Part shown: one piece after another, positions 12,761-25,260 of the stretch
Layout of the letters: every line of letters starts with the position of its first letter
How positions within the stretch are numbered: the stretch's first letter is position 1
Assembly (NCBI RefSeq): GCF_020184175.1
Contig: NC_065532.1
Location: 43,482,287 to 43,546,286, forward strand
Length of the DNA: 64,000 bases
Direction: 5' to 3'
Source: Aphis gossypii
Lineage: Eukaryota > Arthropoda > Insecta > Hemiptera > Aphididae
Translations under genes and position numbers: made by a program
Notes under the pieces: model-generated
What the model saw: only the letters and a program-made list of their open reading frames with translations
Told to the model about the DNA's origin: nothing
Database searches by the model: none

Positions 12761-15700
12761 ATTGTTGTTTTTGTTAAACTATCTATTTATAAATTTCGCA
12801 GAGTGATATTGACATACTATTTTACGTTGTACATTTAACAAAGTATTTAATATTTATTTCTATAGATCAGGTTTATATAGACTATAGAGTGTGGGTTTTA
12901 AAATAATGTTAAGACTTTTGGAAATCAATTAATTTAAATCAAATAATAAATAAGTAGTAACAATTAATTATTATTTTTCGGGCTGTCTACTCACTTATAT
13001 GGATGTTTGAATGTAACTATAAAAAAATTAATTAATTTTATATTTAGAAGTCTATGGAAATCTAAATTTACCTAATACAATGCATACAATATAATATTAT
13101 ATTACATATAACTTTCCAGTATCGATATAATAAAAATAATACTACTCGATTTTCCAAAAAGTATTAATACTTTTACAATAACTTATTTCAATTTTATGTA
13201 ATATCTACTCTGGTTGAACAATATCTTCTCAAATTTCAGTATGATATATTTTTATTTTTAATCATATTATTTTACCTACTTATTCCAATTTAATTCTGTT
13301 GACAGATTTTTTTCAAAAATTATTGTTTAATCATTAAACATTTAATTTAAAATGATTAACGGGTATACATAATATAACTATGTTGTAATTATTTTTATAA
13401 TAATAATACAATATATAATATTTAAATATAATTTGCCTTGCTATATTCCTTTCCACGAGAGGAGTAAATCGTTTCGCACATGTAGATTGACAGCATTGGC
13501 ATCGTTTCCTTAACCATACGTGACAGTCGGTGACATATTACAATACGTCAAATAGGTGAGAGATGTGTGAAATAGGACTCGTTTTGGTCGGGAAACGGTT
13601 AACTTCTCTCGTGGGCCGAAGTATAGTAACACATATTATATGCACACATACGAGCGAATTAGCATACAGTTTGGACTGCATGAAAGTTGGCTACGCTTAC
13701 AGTCTACATATAGAATATGCACATATTAATTATATATTATGCAAATTGTGCACAAGTGTGCATTCCCGAACGATCTAAAAAATTTTTTAATACAAAAATG
13801 TGTTTTTTTTTTTTTTTTTGATAAACTGCGTTAGTCAATAAGACAATATTAAATTGTTTTGATTTAGTTACAACTAAAAATCAATTATTATCATCCGAAT
13901 GGTGAGGCGGAGCAAAATGATAAATTGACTTATACAGTTTAACTCGGATCAACCGGAAAACGTAGTTCTTAATAAATTCATCAGGGTACGACGAAAACGA
14001 ATTTTATTAAATTACGAAACCTTTTTTTTCACCACAGTGCGACGAGAAGCGATAGACGATTTGCTCGCCTAATTGAATCGCTGACCGTCCCACGACGGGG
14101 CGAAACGACCGTTATAATTTCTGTTCACAGAACTATATAGTAAATAGGTCTTGTCGGCCACGTTTCACTAATTGTATTACAATATATAGAACCATGGAAC
14201 TCGCTATAGTCTTGTTGAGGTTTTCTCGATTCGCGTTCAAATTGTTTCAAAGTTTTGTCACCATTCTTGGTATTATTGAGTTTCACGTTTGTTTATCGAT
14301 CAATTGCCACGATGATAAAAATATTTTAATATACATTATGCACCTCATGTTCGTATAAAGTTTCCCACAATTTCAATATTTATTATAAAAATCGGTTATA
14401 GTGGGTACTAAAAAAAAAAAAAAAATGTTATCACAGTGTCTATATGTTCTATTATATATATTAATATGTTCTATCATTCACATTAACTAATATAATATGT
14501 TCAGTATTTTTTTTTTTTAATAAAAAATACTTAAAATTATTTATTTTATATATTATATATGTTTGTTATACTTAATTCTTATTTTCAATTAAGTTATTAA
14601 AATAAAATATTTATATTTCGTAATATAAACTGTGTATAGTGTATACAATGCGCGGACTAAGCTAAAAAATTAAATGAAAAGTAGTGTCTCATAAAGAACG
14701 CTGATTTTAAATCGTATGGTATTTTTTTATACAATGATAGAAATACTGGTTTTAAGCTTATTTCCATCTAAATTTATACCTCAATGAGTTAATTGTCTCT
14801 ATACGTTTTTCTAAACTACTGATACATTCAGTTTTTCTGTTATATCCGATTGTACGTATATTTGTATATTATAAATATGACCTCTGTTGGTATCAAAAGC
14901 ACAAAACGGATCAAAATTTCCCATGCAATGATTGTTTAATTCAGATAATTAATATTGCCTTTGGTAAAATACAGTGAATCGTTTTCACTAGAAATTGTTT
15001 AACAGTATTAAATTAGAATATTGTATCACAACGAAAATCAAACGAAACAACAACGTGCTATTAGTTTATTACATCACGTAAACTGGATAATGCCGATACT
15101 AAAATGTCTATACATAGACTATTATATTGTATATGAATGTACACGTGTTTGAATTGATTAAAGGCCCGATTTAATTCTGCTCTGTTGAAGTTTTTAACCA
15201 ATATTTGGATAAAAATAGCATCATTATAAGAGAAGGTATAACATTTTTTATTTATTTTTTTTTTTTTGAGGTTTTTATAATTATATAATGCAATTGAAAT
15301 GTGTATACATTAATGATTAGTTTTCAGTGAAAGTATTATTTTCATACTGATGTACTAGCAACTTTTAAATTATATATATGTATGTAAATTATATGCAATA
15401 TAATTTTGTAATTTGTTATCACACGGTCAAAATTATGTAAGTACCTGTTATCCATTATGCTAGACGGAACGAAAAGTTTGTAAAAACTTTACAAAAGCAA
15501 ATTTATAGTTTTCAAAAGGTTTGTTTTCCCTTGTTTGAATTATGCACAGAACGTACCTACATATGATTACTAATTAAATATAGTTGCTAAAATTTTCAAA
15601 CGACCAAAATGTATAATATTTCCAAACGACCTACATGTTTTTATACTACTGTAAACGAATTTTATTGACCTAAATTACGTATTATGAAAATGTTTCCGGA

Positions 15701-17659
15701 ATATAGTTAATGTATAGTAGAAAATTACGTTTACAGCAGAAATACATAAAAATGAACCATTTTAATTGCCTCCGGACGATGAAAAGATTATAATGATATC
15801 AAGACGGGGTTTTAAATTCAATTGCCGGAGAGAGAGTAATGGTTGCATAAATAGTGGTCATAAAATACAATTTACATCAATGAAATGAAAAAAATACCCC
15901 TGTGAAGTGGCTCTGTTATATATTATGTTTTGAGTGTTATTTGTCACTGAGTAGGTCGCTATAATATATGTGTTAAATTTGAATTCTATGATAAATCATT
16001 CGGTATGCTTAACAATAATAATGCACATTATATTGGGATCAGAAATAATAATAAAAAAAAAACCATTATAATGTCATATTATATAGGTACTTGATAAAAC
16101 CAATTATAATAGTAATAATCAAAAATTACTATTTTATACTCATTGGGTAAACCAAACAAAAACCATAAGAGAATTGATTTTTTTTTAAATTTATCATCAA
16201 AATAAAGAATTCTATAAATAATAACACCATCGTTTTATTTTTATCTTTAAAACCTTAATCGTCTTATAAGTCTAAGTATATGCATACTTCATCAAATTTT
16301 GTTTTCAAAAACCGTAAATTTTATTCAGAACAAAAACATTCTAACTATGTAAATAAAATGTATTTACAATCAAGACTTTATGTCTGTTAAACTTTTTAGT
16401 AATCAACTGATATTTATTACATTGTTTTTGGTTCTTGCTTCGTGAGGTTTGGCTTTACGAAATTTAAACCTCATAGTTTCACTGGTAGTTACACAGTCGG
16501 TATCGATGAAGGATTGCTAATGTTCGCCGTAAGGTGCTCGATATATTATTCGTTCTAGATTGATATGGATGAGAAGGTGTTGGTTCTCCGAATATTATGT
16601 GTATCACTAATAATTTTATAGATGGTACATGCATAATAATATGCTAAAACTGTGGAACTATCGCTGTTCCTTGAAAAAAATTCTTATGTATACGGACACA
16701 GAATAATTCCGTGTATCGATATTTTGTTTTTAAATTTAATACGTACGATTTTCTCCATTATAGTTATGCAATTCGACATGGATTCTTTTATTCTCTTGTC
16801 GAATAACCATTTAATATAATTAATATACAAATATATACGCGAATTGCACGTGTTATGTATATTTTATGTAAATATTATAATGTCATGTAGGTATACTTCA
16901 TGACGGTAAATAAAATAATATATTATATTTAATCCTATATCCCAACTGTAGATTTTGAGAAGTCGTGTATGTAAACATTATACACAATGTACATAATGTT
17001 TTTTTTATTATATTGATTTTATCATAATGTATGCATCTCCCGTTTATACAATATAGGCATGAAAAATAAATAGAAAACGTACCTATATACAAAATAATAT
17101 GATCATATTAAACGATTTTATTTCTTGATTAAATTCAATTTTACTATATATGCGTATAAACATAATAATATTATATTTCAAAATAAATATAGGTATCAAA
17201 TCGTGACATTTCCTATGTACGCTTTATAATAATATATTTTGGCTTTTTTTTTTGTGTTCAAACATTCAATAATATACTAAAACACGATACCGCAAGTCAC
17301 TGTAATATTACAAATGATTATTGCGGATGTGTTTATTTTCAGTCTCCTTCTCCGCACCCGTCAAACGATACAATTTGTTCGTAAAAAAAAAAAAACAGCG
17401 AGTTCAACGTAACAAATATGCATAAACATTGAACAATAGTTTGTTGATACGAAATATCATTAAATGAGATATCGTTACAAGCTCATAAATTAAATATTCA
17501 ACGTTTTATTCGACTTCGTTATTTTTATTTTTTTTTTCCAATAAAATATAACTGTTGTAGACATATGGAAGCAAGACGTAAGCATTGTATTTTAGATTAT
17601 ATACGTAATATTTTGTGGCTTTTAGCATAACAGTCGATCCGTTTAACATATATATAATA
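12761..17659. other. AT-rich non-coding DNA
   Basis: No gene seen. Contains an 18-base T run near 13802-13819, an A run near 14410 and several degenerate repeats of ATATGTTCTAT near 14440-14510. An 8-bp inverted repeat TGAGGTTT/AAACCTCA lies at 16443-16473. Patches at about 13450-13780 and 14000-14110 are somewhat CpG-richer but show no coding signature. Confidence 0.5.
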
Positions 17660-18120
17660 TACAGTAAGACTTCGATAGTCCAACAGCCTTACAACATTCA
17701 GCCTGACAACTCAACTAATCCGACACTTTTTCCCCTTCATATTTCTCTTAAACGAAAAGTTTCATATTTTGTAAATTTGATTTTAATAATGAAAAACATA
17801 CCCAATATGTATTTTATTTTTATTTGTATTATTTCTTTGAAAAGGAAACGGACTTACTAAATAGGTTCGTGAACTATATGGTTTGGAAACGCACAATATA
17901 TATCCGATAAGATATATCTAAATGCACTTAATACTCTTGTCACTCTCTTTTTTTCTTAGTTTATCGTCAAATACACTGTTTTATTTACAAAAAATAAATT
18001 AAAATATTACAAACATTTTCGCATTAATAATATAGGTACATTATTTCTATTTTTTTGGTCAAACCCTCTTAATCCGATAGTTGATCCCATAAGCTCAAAC
18101 TACCGAATAGTTGTACTGCA
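17660..18120. mobile_element. pogo/Tigger-like non-autonomous DNA transposon
   Basis: The left end reads TACAGTAAGACTTCGATAGT. The reverse complement of the right end reads TGCAGTACAACTATTCGGTA and continues with GCTTATGGGATCAACTATCG and GGATTAAGAG. Such CAGTA, CGATAGTCC and subterminal CGGATTA blocks characterise pogo/Tigger-type Tc1-mariner elements. Both ends are flanked by TA (17658-17659 and 18121-18122), the target duplication of that superfamily. The element is about 461 bp, far too short for a transposase. The open frame inside it has no recognisable domain. The two inverted repeats match imperfectly, so it is an old copy. Confidence 0.6.
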
Positions 18121-21100
18121 TAGACAGTTTTTTACGTCTCCGATGATTCCGATACAATACTTTAATAATGAACGGAATCAAGAATAAGGGCAAAATAAGA
18201 TTATTTCAGGTGAATAATTTTTAAGTTTTTGTTCTTCAAAATCTTAAGCCCTATGGTTGCTTCAATTTATTAGTTCTTTGATCTGAAACCGAGTAAACTG
18301 AAATAAAGTATAAAAGGAACACTAAATTTGGACGATATTTTAAAACCTTTAAATTGGATTGTAACAAATACATACATAAAATAATATACCTACTACATAA
18401 TATGATTACAGGAACTATTTTTTTTTTTTAGTTTCGTAGAGTACATTACGCGGTGTATAAGGTAAAATATACATTCGGTCAACCACTTTATTTCGAGTTG
18501 GAGTAGGTATTGTAAATATACTAACCCGTGATTATGTAGAAGGTAATATCATCTAATTTTTAATACATTATTCATAACCGAAAAATGGTGTACAAGCACT
18601 CTGCTTTGTATGTATAGAATTCTTTAAAATACATACTTTAATCACAAACTCAAATATTATGTTTTTCAGTCTCTTCGCTGACTGTAAAACGCAGTGGCAT
18701 AATAGCACACTAACCTACACAATATCATAATATTACTAATAATATAATAATATAATCTATTGAAAGAACTCCGTAATGTGAATGTGTCGGATGTGAATTT
18801 ATTCGTTCAAACAGTACCATTTAGTCGTATTTTAAAACTCCCAGTGGCCAGTTCCCCGGAATAGTGTCGACAAAAAAATAGAAAATGATAGAACTTTGAT
18901 GGTTTGAAAAGTGGAAATGGAAATTTTCATTGCATTTTTTATAAAATCTAGAAAATTTAGTGAATCAATTAAAGTAAAATTGTTCCCCGTTGTATAAATC
19001 TTAAAACTAAATACATAATTATCACATTTATTAGTATTGTTATAATATTCTAAATTTCTTAATTTTGTATATAAAGTCAGTAGTATTGCTATTTGAATGT
19101 ATGTATTTGATTTTATTTCAAATTGATCTATAACAAAAAAATACTGGACTTAACTAACTCGCACTGATTAACACTCAACTAAATCTTGATAAATCTAAAC
19201 TACGAACTTGTATAGATACATTGGAGCGTTGATTATCTTCACTAATTGTATCCGAGAGGGATGTAGATAATACATTTGTGCGGGTAAATGAACAATGATT
19301 TAAAATATACAATGACTATACAATTAAATGTTTCATATTATAATTAAAAATAATATTAATATATTATACTGCATGTATAAATTTTAAGTATAATATGATA
19401 AAATAAATGTGTATGTATTGTTACAAGTACGTAGTTAATACAATTCATTTAAATTTCTAATTTTTAACAAAATACATTTTTTTTTTCTAAAATATTGTAG
19501 AATAATGCAGATAATCGAAGTTCTACTATAATCGAAAATAAATAAAGCAAATGTATACTGGTTAAATTGATTAAAAAAAAAATAATAATAATATTTATAT
19601 TCCTGTTAACCTGTTTGAGATCAACCGCATGATTATTTTGTGTATTGTAAAATGCAACTTTTGTTTTATCTTTAAGCATAATGATATTGTTATACTCAAT
19701 TTGAAATCAGTATTGGCATTCAGTTTTGAGTACTTACTTAAAATGCAACAATGACGATCGTCTCTTGTCAGTCTTGGCACAATGGTCCAGGGACAAAAAT
19801 TATATTTTACTCTTGTAAATGGAATCGGTGATAAAGTTTCAAGAATCTCGAGAGCGTTTTTCTACGCACAATACTATTATATATTATAGCAGGTAAGCGA
19901 ACCCCTGGGTATCCCGTATCGGAAAAACTAAAACTAAAGAAAAAAAAAAAAACGACATTTGGAAGTTTTGATAAAACTTTGTCGGCTGTAGGCTAGCTGC
20001 AAAAGCTATCGAATCTGATATTTATGGTGATTCCGATATTTTTCCCGCACACTCAATTATAATATACACGACGGAATACTGTTCAAAGGTTTATCTCGTA
20101 GTCACACGCACGATTCATATGGAACACGTGTTCACGTACTAAACGCGCGACTTGAATTGCAAATTAATTGACTCTGTATCACACCTCAATGATAATGATG
20201 TTACGTATACGCACGTATGCACATAATATTATATTATGCGACGCAGTTGTCACTCGTCATATGCATATTCTATACGTTTTATATACCTACATCTCATATA
20301 CTATTTACTTGATCGTTGAATTTTTCAGGACTGATATTCTTTATCGAATTCATTTACGAATAACAATAAGATCGTATTATAGTCTCCGATATACAGTGTT
20401 TTTAACGACGAAGTTATTTTTTAACGCATTTTTGTTCCAAAAAAATAAACTCTCAACCCGAAAGACGCAGCATATTTATTTTAAAGTTATACGCACGGTG
20501 ATTCTACAAAAAAAAAAAAAAAAGTTCACCGTTGTTTATGAGTTATTAATTATTATATTAATATTATTTCAATGATTCCAGTGAATTAGATTTTTCATTC
20601 CATTCGAATAAGCAAGCAGTAGTACAAGTGTTCTATTAAATTTTTTTGAGTACCTAAACACGTATTGTATAATCGTTTATATTATATTAACAGTATTATT
20701 TACGAACGATATTGATAGCGAGATTTAGATTCCATAAACTACATCGACTTTTGGAGTTAGTATCTACGTGGTTTTAAATCAGCGCGTGTATCTGACAAGT
20801 TGATTGGTAAATTCAGTTAGAATTTAAATTTTATTTAGAAACCCTATTTTATAACACGAATATATGGAAATTTAACATGTGTTTTTTAGTAATTATTTGT
20901 TTATCAGTAAAATTTTTAATTTCATAATAATTTTACGACTTGAAACGAGTTGAAAGGAAATGTGTAATAACTTAATTGTATTTGCATATTTTCATCAATC
21001 ATCATACACTGCTCTTATGGTGTATGTATCCTGTCTATTTTTTTTTATTCATATTTTTTATTTTAATCATTAACATTATCACTACACACATTCCTACATT

Positions 21101-21782
21101 CCTAAAAATATGTACAAATCTATATATATATTTAAAGAATATTGTAAAGATTTATTTGAGTTATTTTTTTATGATTGCAGTATTTGAATAAGATTGGATC
21201 ACGTTCAAGTTATCGTTTTTTTAAACCTTGAACTAATCAAATTTCTGTTTTTAAAAGTATAAGGTTTATTTTTTTGTGTACTGGCACATTGAATTGATTC
21301 ATTAAGTATTCTGAACGCGAGTCTAGTTCATTTTCAATAAACTTATCAGCGTAAAAAACATTACACGCTAATATGAATACATATTCAATTAAAATATGTG
21401 TGTCAGATACAGAAGATATACAATAAATATGTTATAGTTATAAAATGATAGTCATGATTACATTATTCATAATTTAGAGAAAAGTAATGTGTTATATTGG
21501 TTAGGTAGCTATACGATAGCACGTACGTGTACCTATCTTACCTATCTCTATAATATTAATATACATAGCAGATGGCAAGTATTATACTATAACACAAGAG
21601 GACTGCAATTGTCAGTATATAGATTATTAATAATATTACCTTTAAAAAAACATTGAAATGTTAAAAAAACAATAATAATAAAGAAATTGTGGTTATGTCA
21701 CGTGCGTTTTGATAAATTATTAAGTAACAACTATTTTGTATAAATTAAATATAGGTATACATCATAGCATCATATACTAGTA
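18121..21782. other. AT-rich non-coding DNA
   Basis: No gene supported. A 135-codon frame lies at 20168-20575, but its residues follow the AT bias (I, Y, L, F, K) and it ends in a poly-A-encoded lysine run. It has no domain and is treated as chance. No RNA genes or transposon ends were recognised. Confidence 0.5.
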
Positions 21783-21790
21783 ACTACTAC
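21783..21790. repeat. Left 8-bp target-site duplication of the hAT MITE
   Basis: ACTACTAC lies immediately left of the terminal inverted repeat and is identical to the eight bases immediately right of the element at 22293-22300. Confidence 0.9.
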
Positions 21791-22292
21791 CAAGGCTGGG
21801 CAAGTTAACGATTTCTTTTTAACTCGTTAAGTTAAATTATTTTAAAATAATAAAGTTAAGTTAAAAGTTACTCATATTTTAACTTGTTAAGTTAAACGGT
21901 AACTTTAAAAAAAGTAACTTAACTTATAATTTAAATTAAAAATTTTCTAATTTTAAAATAAAAAATTCCAGACACATAACAATATTTATTAGATAGTTTT
22001 TCTTTATTCACGAGAAAATTACTGGGGAAATTTAAAATGATACTTCAAAGTATTAACTAGCTATCAAAAAACCTACTTCTCTAAAAATAGTATTCAAAAG
22101 TTTGCATTATTATTTGGACTAAAATTAACTTAATTTAAATATTTTTAAATAAAATTAACTTGAAGTTAACACGTTGGTCTTTTAAAAAAAGTAACTTATT
22201 AAGTTAAAAGTTAATTTCAAAAAAATTAACGAGTTAATTAACTTAACGTTTTAACTTAATTTTAAATTTTAATTCGTTAATGCCCAGCCTTG
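21791..22292. mobile_element. hAT-superfamily MITE, 502 bp, intact ends
   Basis: The element begins CAAGGCTGGGCA and ends TGCCCAGCCTTG, a perfect 12-bp terminal inverted repeat, with further near-symmetric TTAACG just inside each end. It is flanked by an exact 8-bp direct repeat ACTACTAC (21783-21790 and 22293-22300), the target-site length of hAT transposons. CAAGGCTGGGCA-type ends are known from arthropod hAT elements. The interior has no coding capacity and consists largely of repeated AAGTTAA/TTAACTT words on both strands. This makes it foldback-like and may provide multiple transposase-binding sites. Clean termini and target duplication suggest a fairly recent insertion. Confidence 0.9.
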
Positions 22293-22300
22293 ACTACTAC
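22293..22300. repeat. Right 8-bp target-site duplication of the hAT MITE
   Basis: ACTACTAC immediately follows the right terminal inverted repeat and matches the left copy exactly. Confidence 0.9.
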
Positions 22301-24819
22301 AATTTTTATAATTTATTATATGGGATTTTATTAAATATATCATATTATTTGTTTTATCATATTTATTAACGAATATCTGGTACAGTTTCATAAGTCAACA
22401 TGATTTTAATATAGCTCAGAAACTTCTAAAGTAAATTAATATTACCTGAATAAGAACAGTTTCTACTTAGGTTGACAAAATAATTAATTTATGTCACTTT
22501 ATTAATTCGTTTTAATTATCATCACTGTCTTGAGGTTATAATATTTATATAGGTAATATAATAATTTAAATCACAAATAAATTTAACTGTATATTTTAAC
22601 ATATTGTATAACTCGCATCACATTTGTATTTTAAACTTTTTGCATTATCAATAATAAAAAATAGATTATGTACTTTTAATTTTAAGTACTGAATAAGGAC
22701 CAAATATGAAGATAATAATAATATTTCACATGTTTATTATTTTAATTATAATACCTATTAGCTATTAAAGAATAATACAATAATTATTGTGCCTACTTTT
22801 AAGACTCTAGCTGTGCCGTTTGTCCTCACCACTCTCCAATCGTATAAAATGTACACAATATGTAATCTAATTTCAGGAAATTAAACAAATATTTTCAAAT
22901 AATGTTGCTTCGAGTAAAATAATCGATAGTTTACACTTCCAGTGTTTTTCGGAAAACCCAAGGTTATAATTCACAACTAAATACCAAACATTGAAGTTTT
23001 CGAGAATCTATTTTTACGAATGTTATGTGTGCAACTATTTAATATTTACGTAACTAAATAACGAATTTAAATAAATCGTTACATTGGTTCATTCATTCGA
23101 ACCATTCACATACTATACACGACTATTATAATGTCAATAATGAAAAAAACAACTACCTAAAATTAAACATGAGGTTGAATCGTTATAGGCAAATAGACGC
23201 AAACTGTATGATTATGTATCGTTTAGCTTGTGTAAATATACTATAAAAACTATTGTAAACTCTTTTAGTTTAAATTTTTTATACGTATTAAAATTAATGA
23301 AATATCGATGTATGGAACTAAAATTTCCAGCACAGTCTTGTGGCTTTGGATATGATCCAACACCGCTATAATTATTGTTTATATACGTTTATTTATGTTG
23401 TATCTTAGTGCGGTTAGAAAAAATAAACATTATTAATATTATTAATATTGATGCCAGATTGTACTTCAAAAAAAGTCCAGTTTAACGTACACTAGTCATA
23501 ATATAACCGCGGTTTGGTTAAATACAGCATTGGACGAGACCCACAGAGACTGAAAGATGATCTATTTTAGTAACTTGACATCGTTACTGAAATTTTTTTA
23601 ACGGTCGAATTAAACTTCCAATAAACTTTACTATGTCGTTAATACCTACTTCTGATGCGATATACTTATATACCCTCGCCCTTCAATCAATAAACATCTT
23701 GATACCGATGACATTTATTTCAATTCTTTCCATACGACGTCAATGCTTTCTCGTTTCCGCCACAATGACCTCAAATAAAGAATCGATTTTATTTTTATTC
23801 TGATAATTTAAAATGATAACAATTTAAAACGATTTCTTTTTTTTTTTACAAATTGTGTTTTCGATGTAAATTCAATGTGATGCAATAATAATACAATATT
23901 ATAATGCAAATAATCAGACATTTTAAATGTATAAGTAAAGTTCAAGTAATAGTTTACTCCTATATTATTATACAAGTTTAACTAATAGTATTATAGTTCA
24001 CGATTAAAGAAATATGTTTTAGATTAAATAAGATTATATTTCTTGTTAAATGTTTTTAAAAATATATTCAACAAATCTTTACCGTATTTTATGATTATAT
24101 TATATAATTCATATCAATATAGTTTTTATGTTAGAGAACCACTTAGCATTGCCATCCCAAGTGATATACACCCGACTTACATAAATTCTAGGTTTAAATT
24201 GGTGATTTTAATTTTATTTCTTGTATATATATTTTATAATTTTATATTATATATCGATTTGAGATACACATTTTTTACACGTTTTTATCAAATTTATATT
24301 CATTAGACGTCAACATTTATTTTTTTTTTATATAATTTAATAAATCGTAGTGAATGATAATACTTTTAACGAACTTCACAAAATTTCCAAAGTACTTAAT
24401 TTCATTAAAAATCGTAAACTAATAAAATGATATCCAGCATTTCTGTTTTACTGCACTTTACACTGCTGAACGATATTAAATTAATACCCACGAATAGCAG
24501 GTACGTATTAAAATACACGATACTTAATAAGGAATAGGTAATTGTAAATTAAAAATTATGTAAAAACGATAATACTGTTGTCCTGTATAATCGATTCAAA
24601 CGGACCGAGTTTCTTCGGTAAATTGTCCGACTGATACTTAAACGAGTCGTGTCTACCCCCGTAAGTGTAAACAGTTCCTGGTAATTGGCTTGCCCAATTA
24701 AAGTATTTTTATTGTATTATTCACTTTGTATGCTCTTTACGCCGTTTAAATTAGCATAATGTTATGAAGAACACTACACGCCGCTTTTGAATTAATATAA
24801 TACTATAACAACAAAAACC
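22301..24819. other. AT-rich non-coding DNA
   Basis: No gene, RNA or mobile-element end recognised. A short CpG-richer patch at about 24580-24720 has no open frame of note. Confidence 0.5.
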
Positions 24820-25260
24820 TTTGACGTATAAACTCGATGAAAAGCCGGCGACGAGTCGTAATGAAAACGGCTGTCACCGCCGCGGATCAGGTAATATACG
24901 TGCGCTCGGCCCACATCGATACTGTTATATTATATGTTTAAACATTTCGTGTGTGTACATGACGTGTAAAGTGTGTATATATCGTGCACTTAATGCACCT
25001 CGAACAGCGAGTGTCAGCGTGAACAACACTCGTCACGTCAAACCGAATGCATGAGTGGCATAATGTGGTGGTAGATGGGTTGATTCCGCGTAAACGGGGA
25101 TGATAATATTAAATTATTAAAACGAACGACACACACTCCATCGGTCCGACTGGTTTGAGGGACAATCGATCATCGTCTAAAGATTATGATATATTATTAT
25201 CATGATCTGCACTGCTGCCGTAATCGTGATGTCACGATGAGTAGTCTATCGACTAGGTCA
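24820..25260. other. CpG-richer island, candidate untranslated exon or promoter
   Basis: Composition rises in G, C and CpG, with GCCGGCGACGAGTCG and CACCGCCGCGGATCAG. The latter is followed directly by GTAATA, a plausible splice donor at 24891. An open frame of 77 codons runs through the region without a recognisable domain. It lies about 11.8 kb upstream of the channel's first coding exon, which has a spliced 5' UTR, so an untranslated first exon is conceivable. No direct evidence links the two. Confidence 0.25.

Noticed and set aside
20168..20575. 135-codon open frame on the + strand
   Set aside because: Residues follow the AT bias, no domain or motif is recognisable, and the 3' part is encoded by poly-A. 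Treated as chance.
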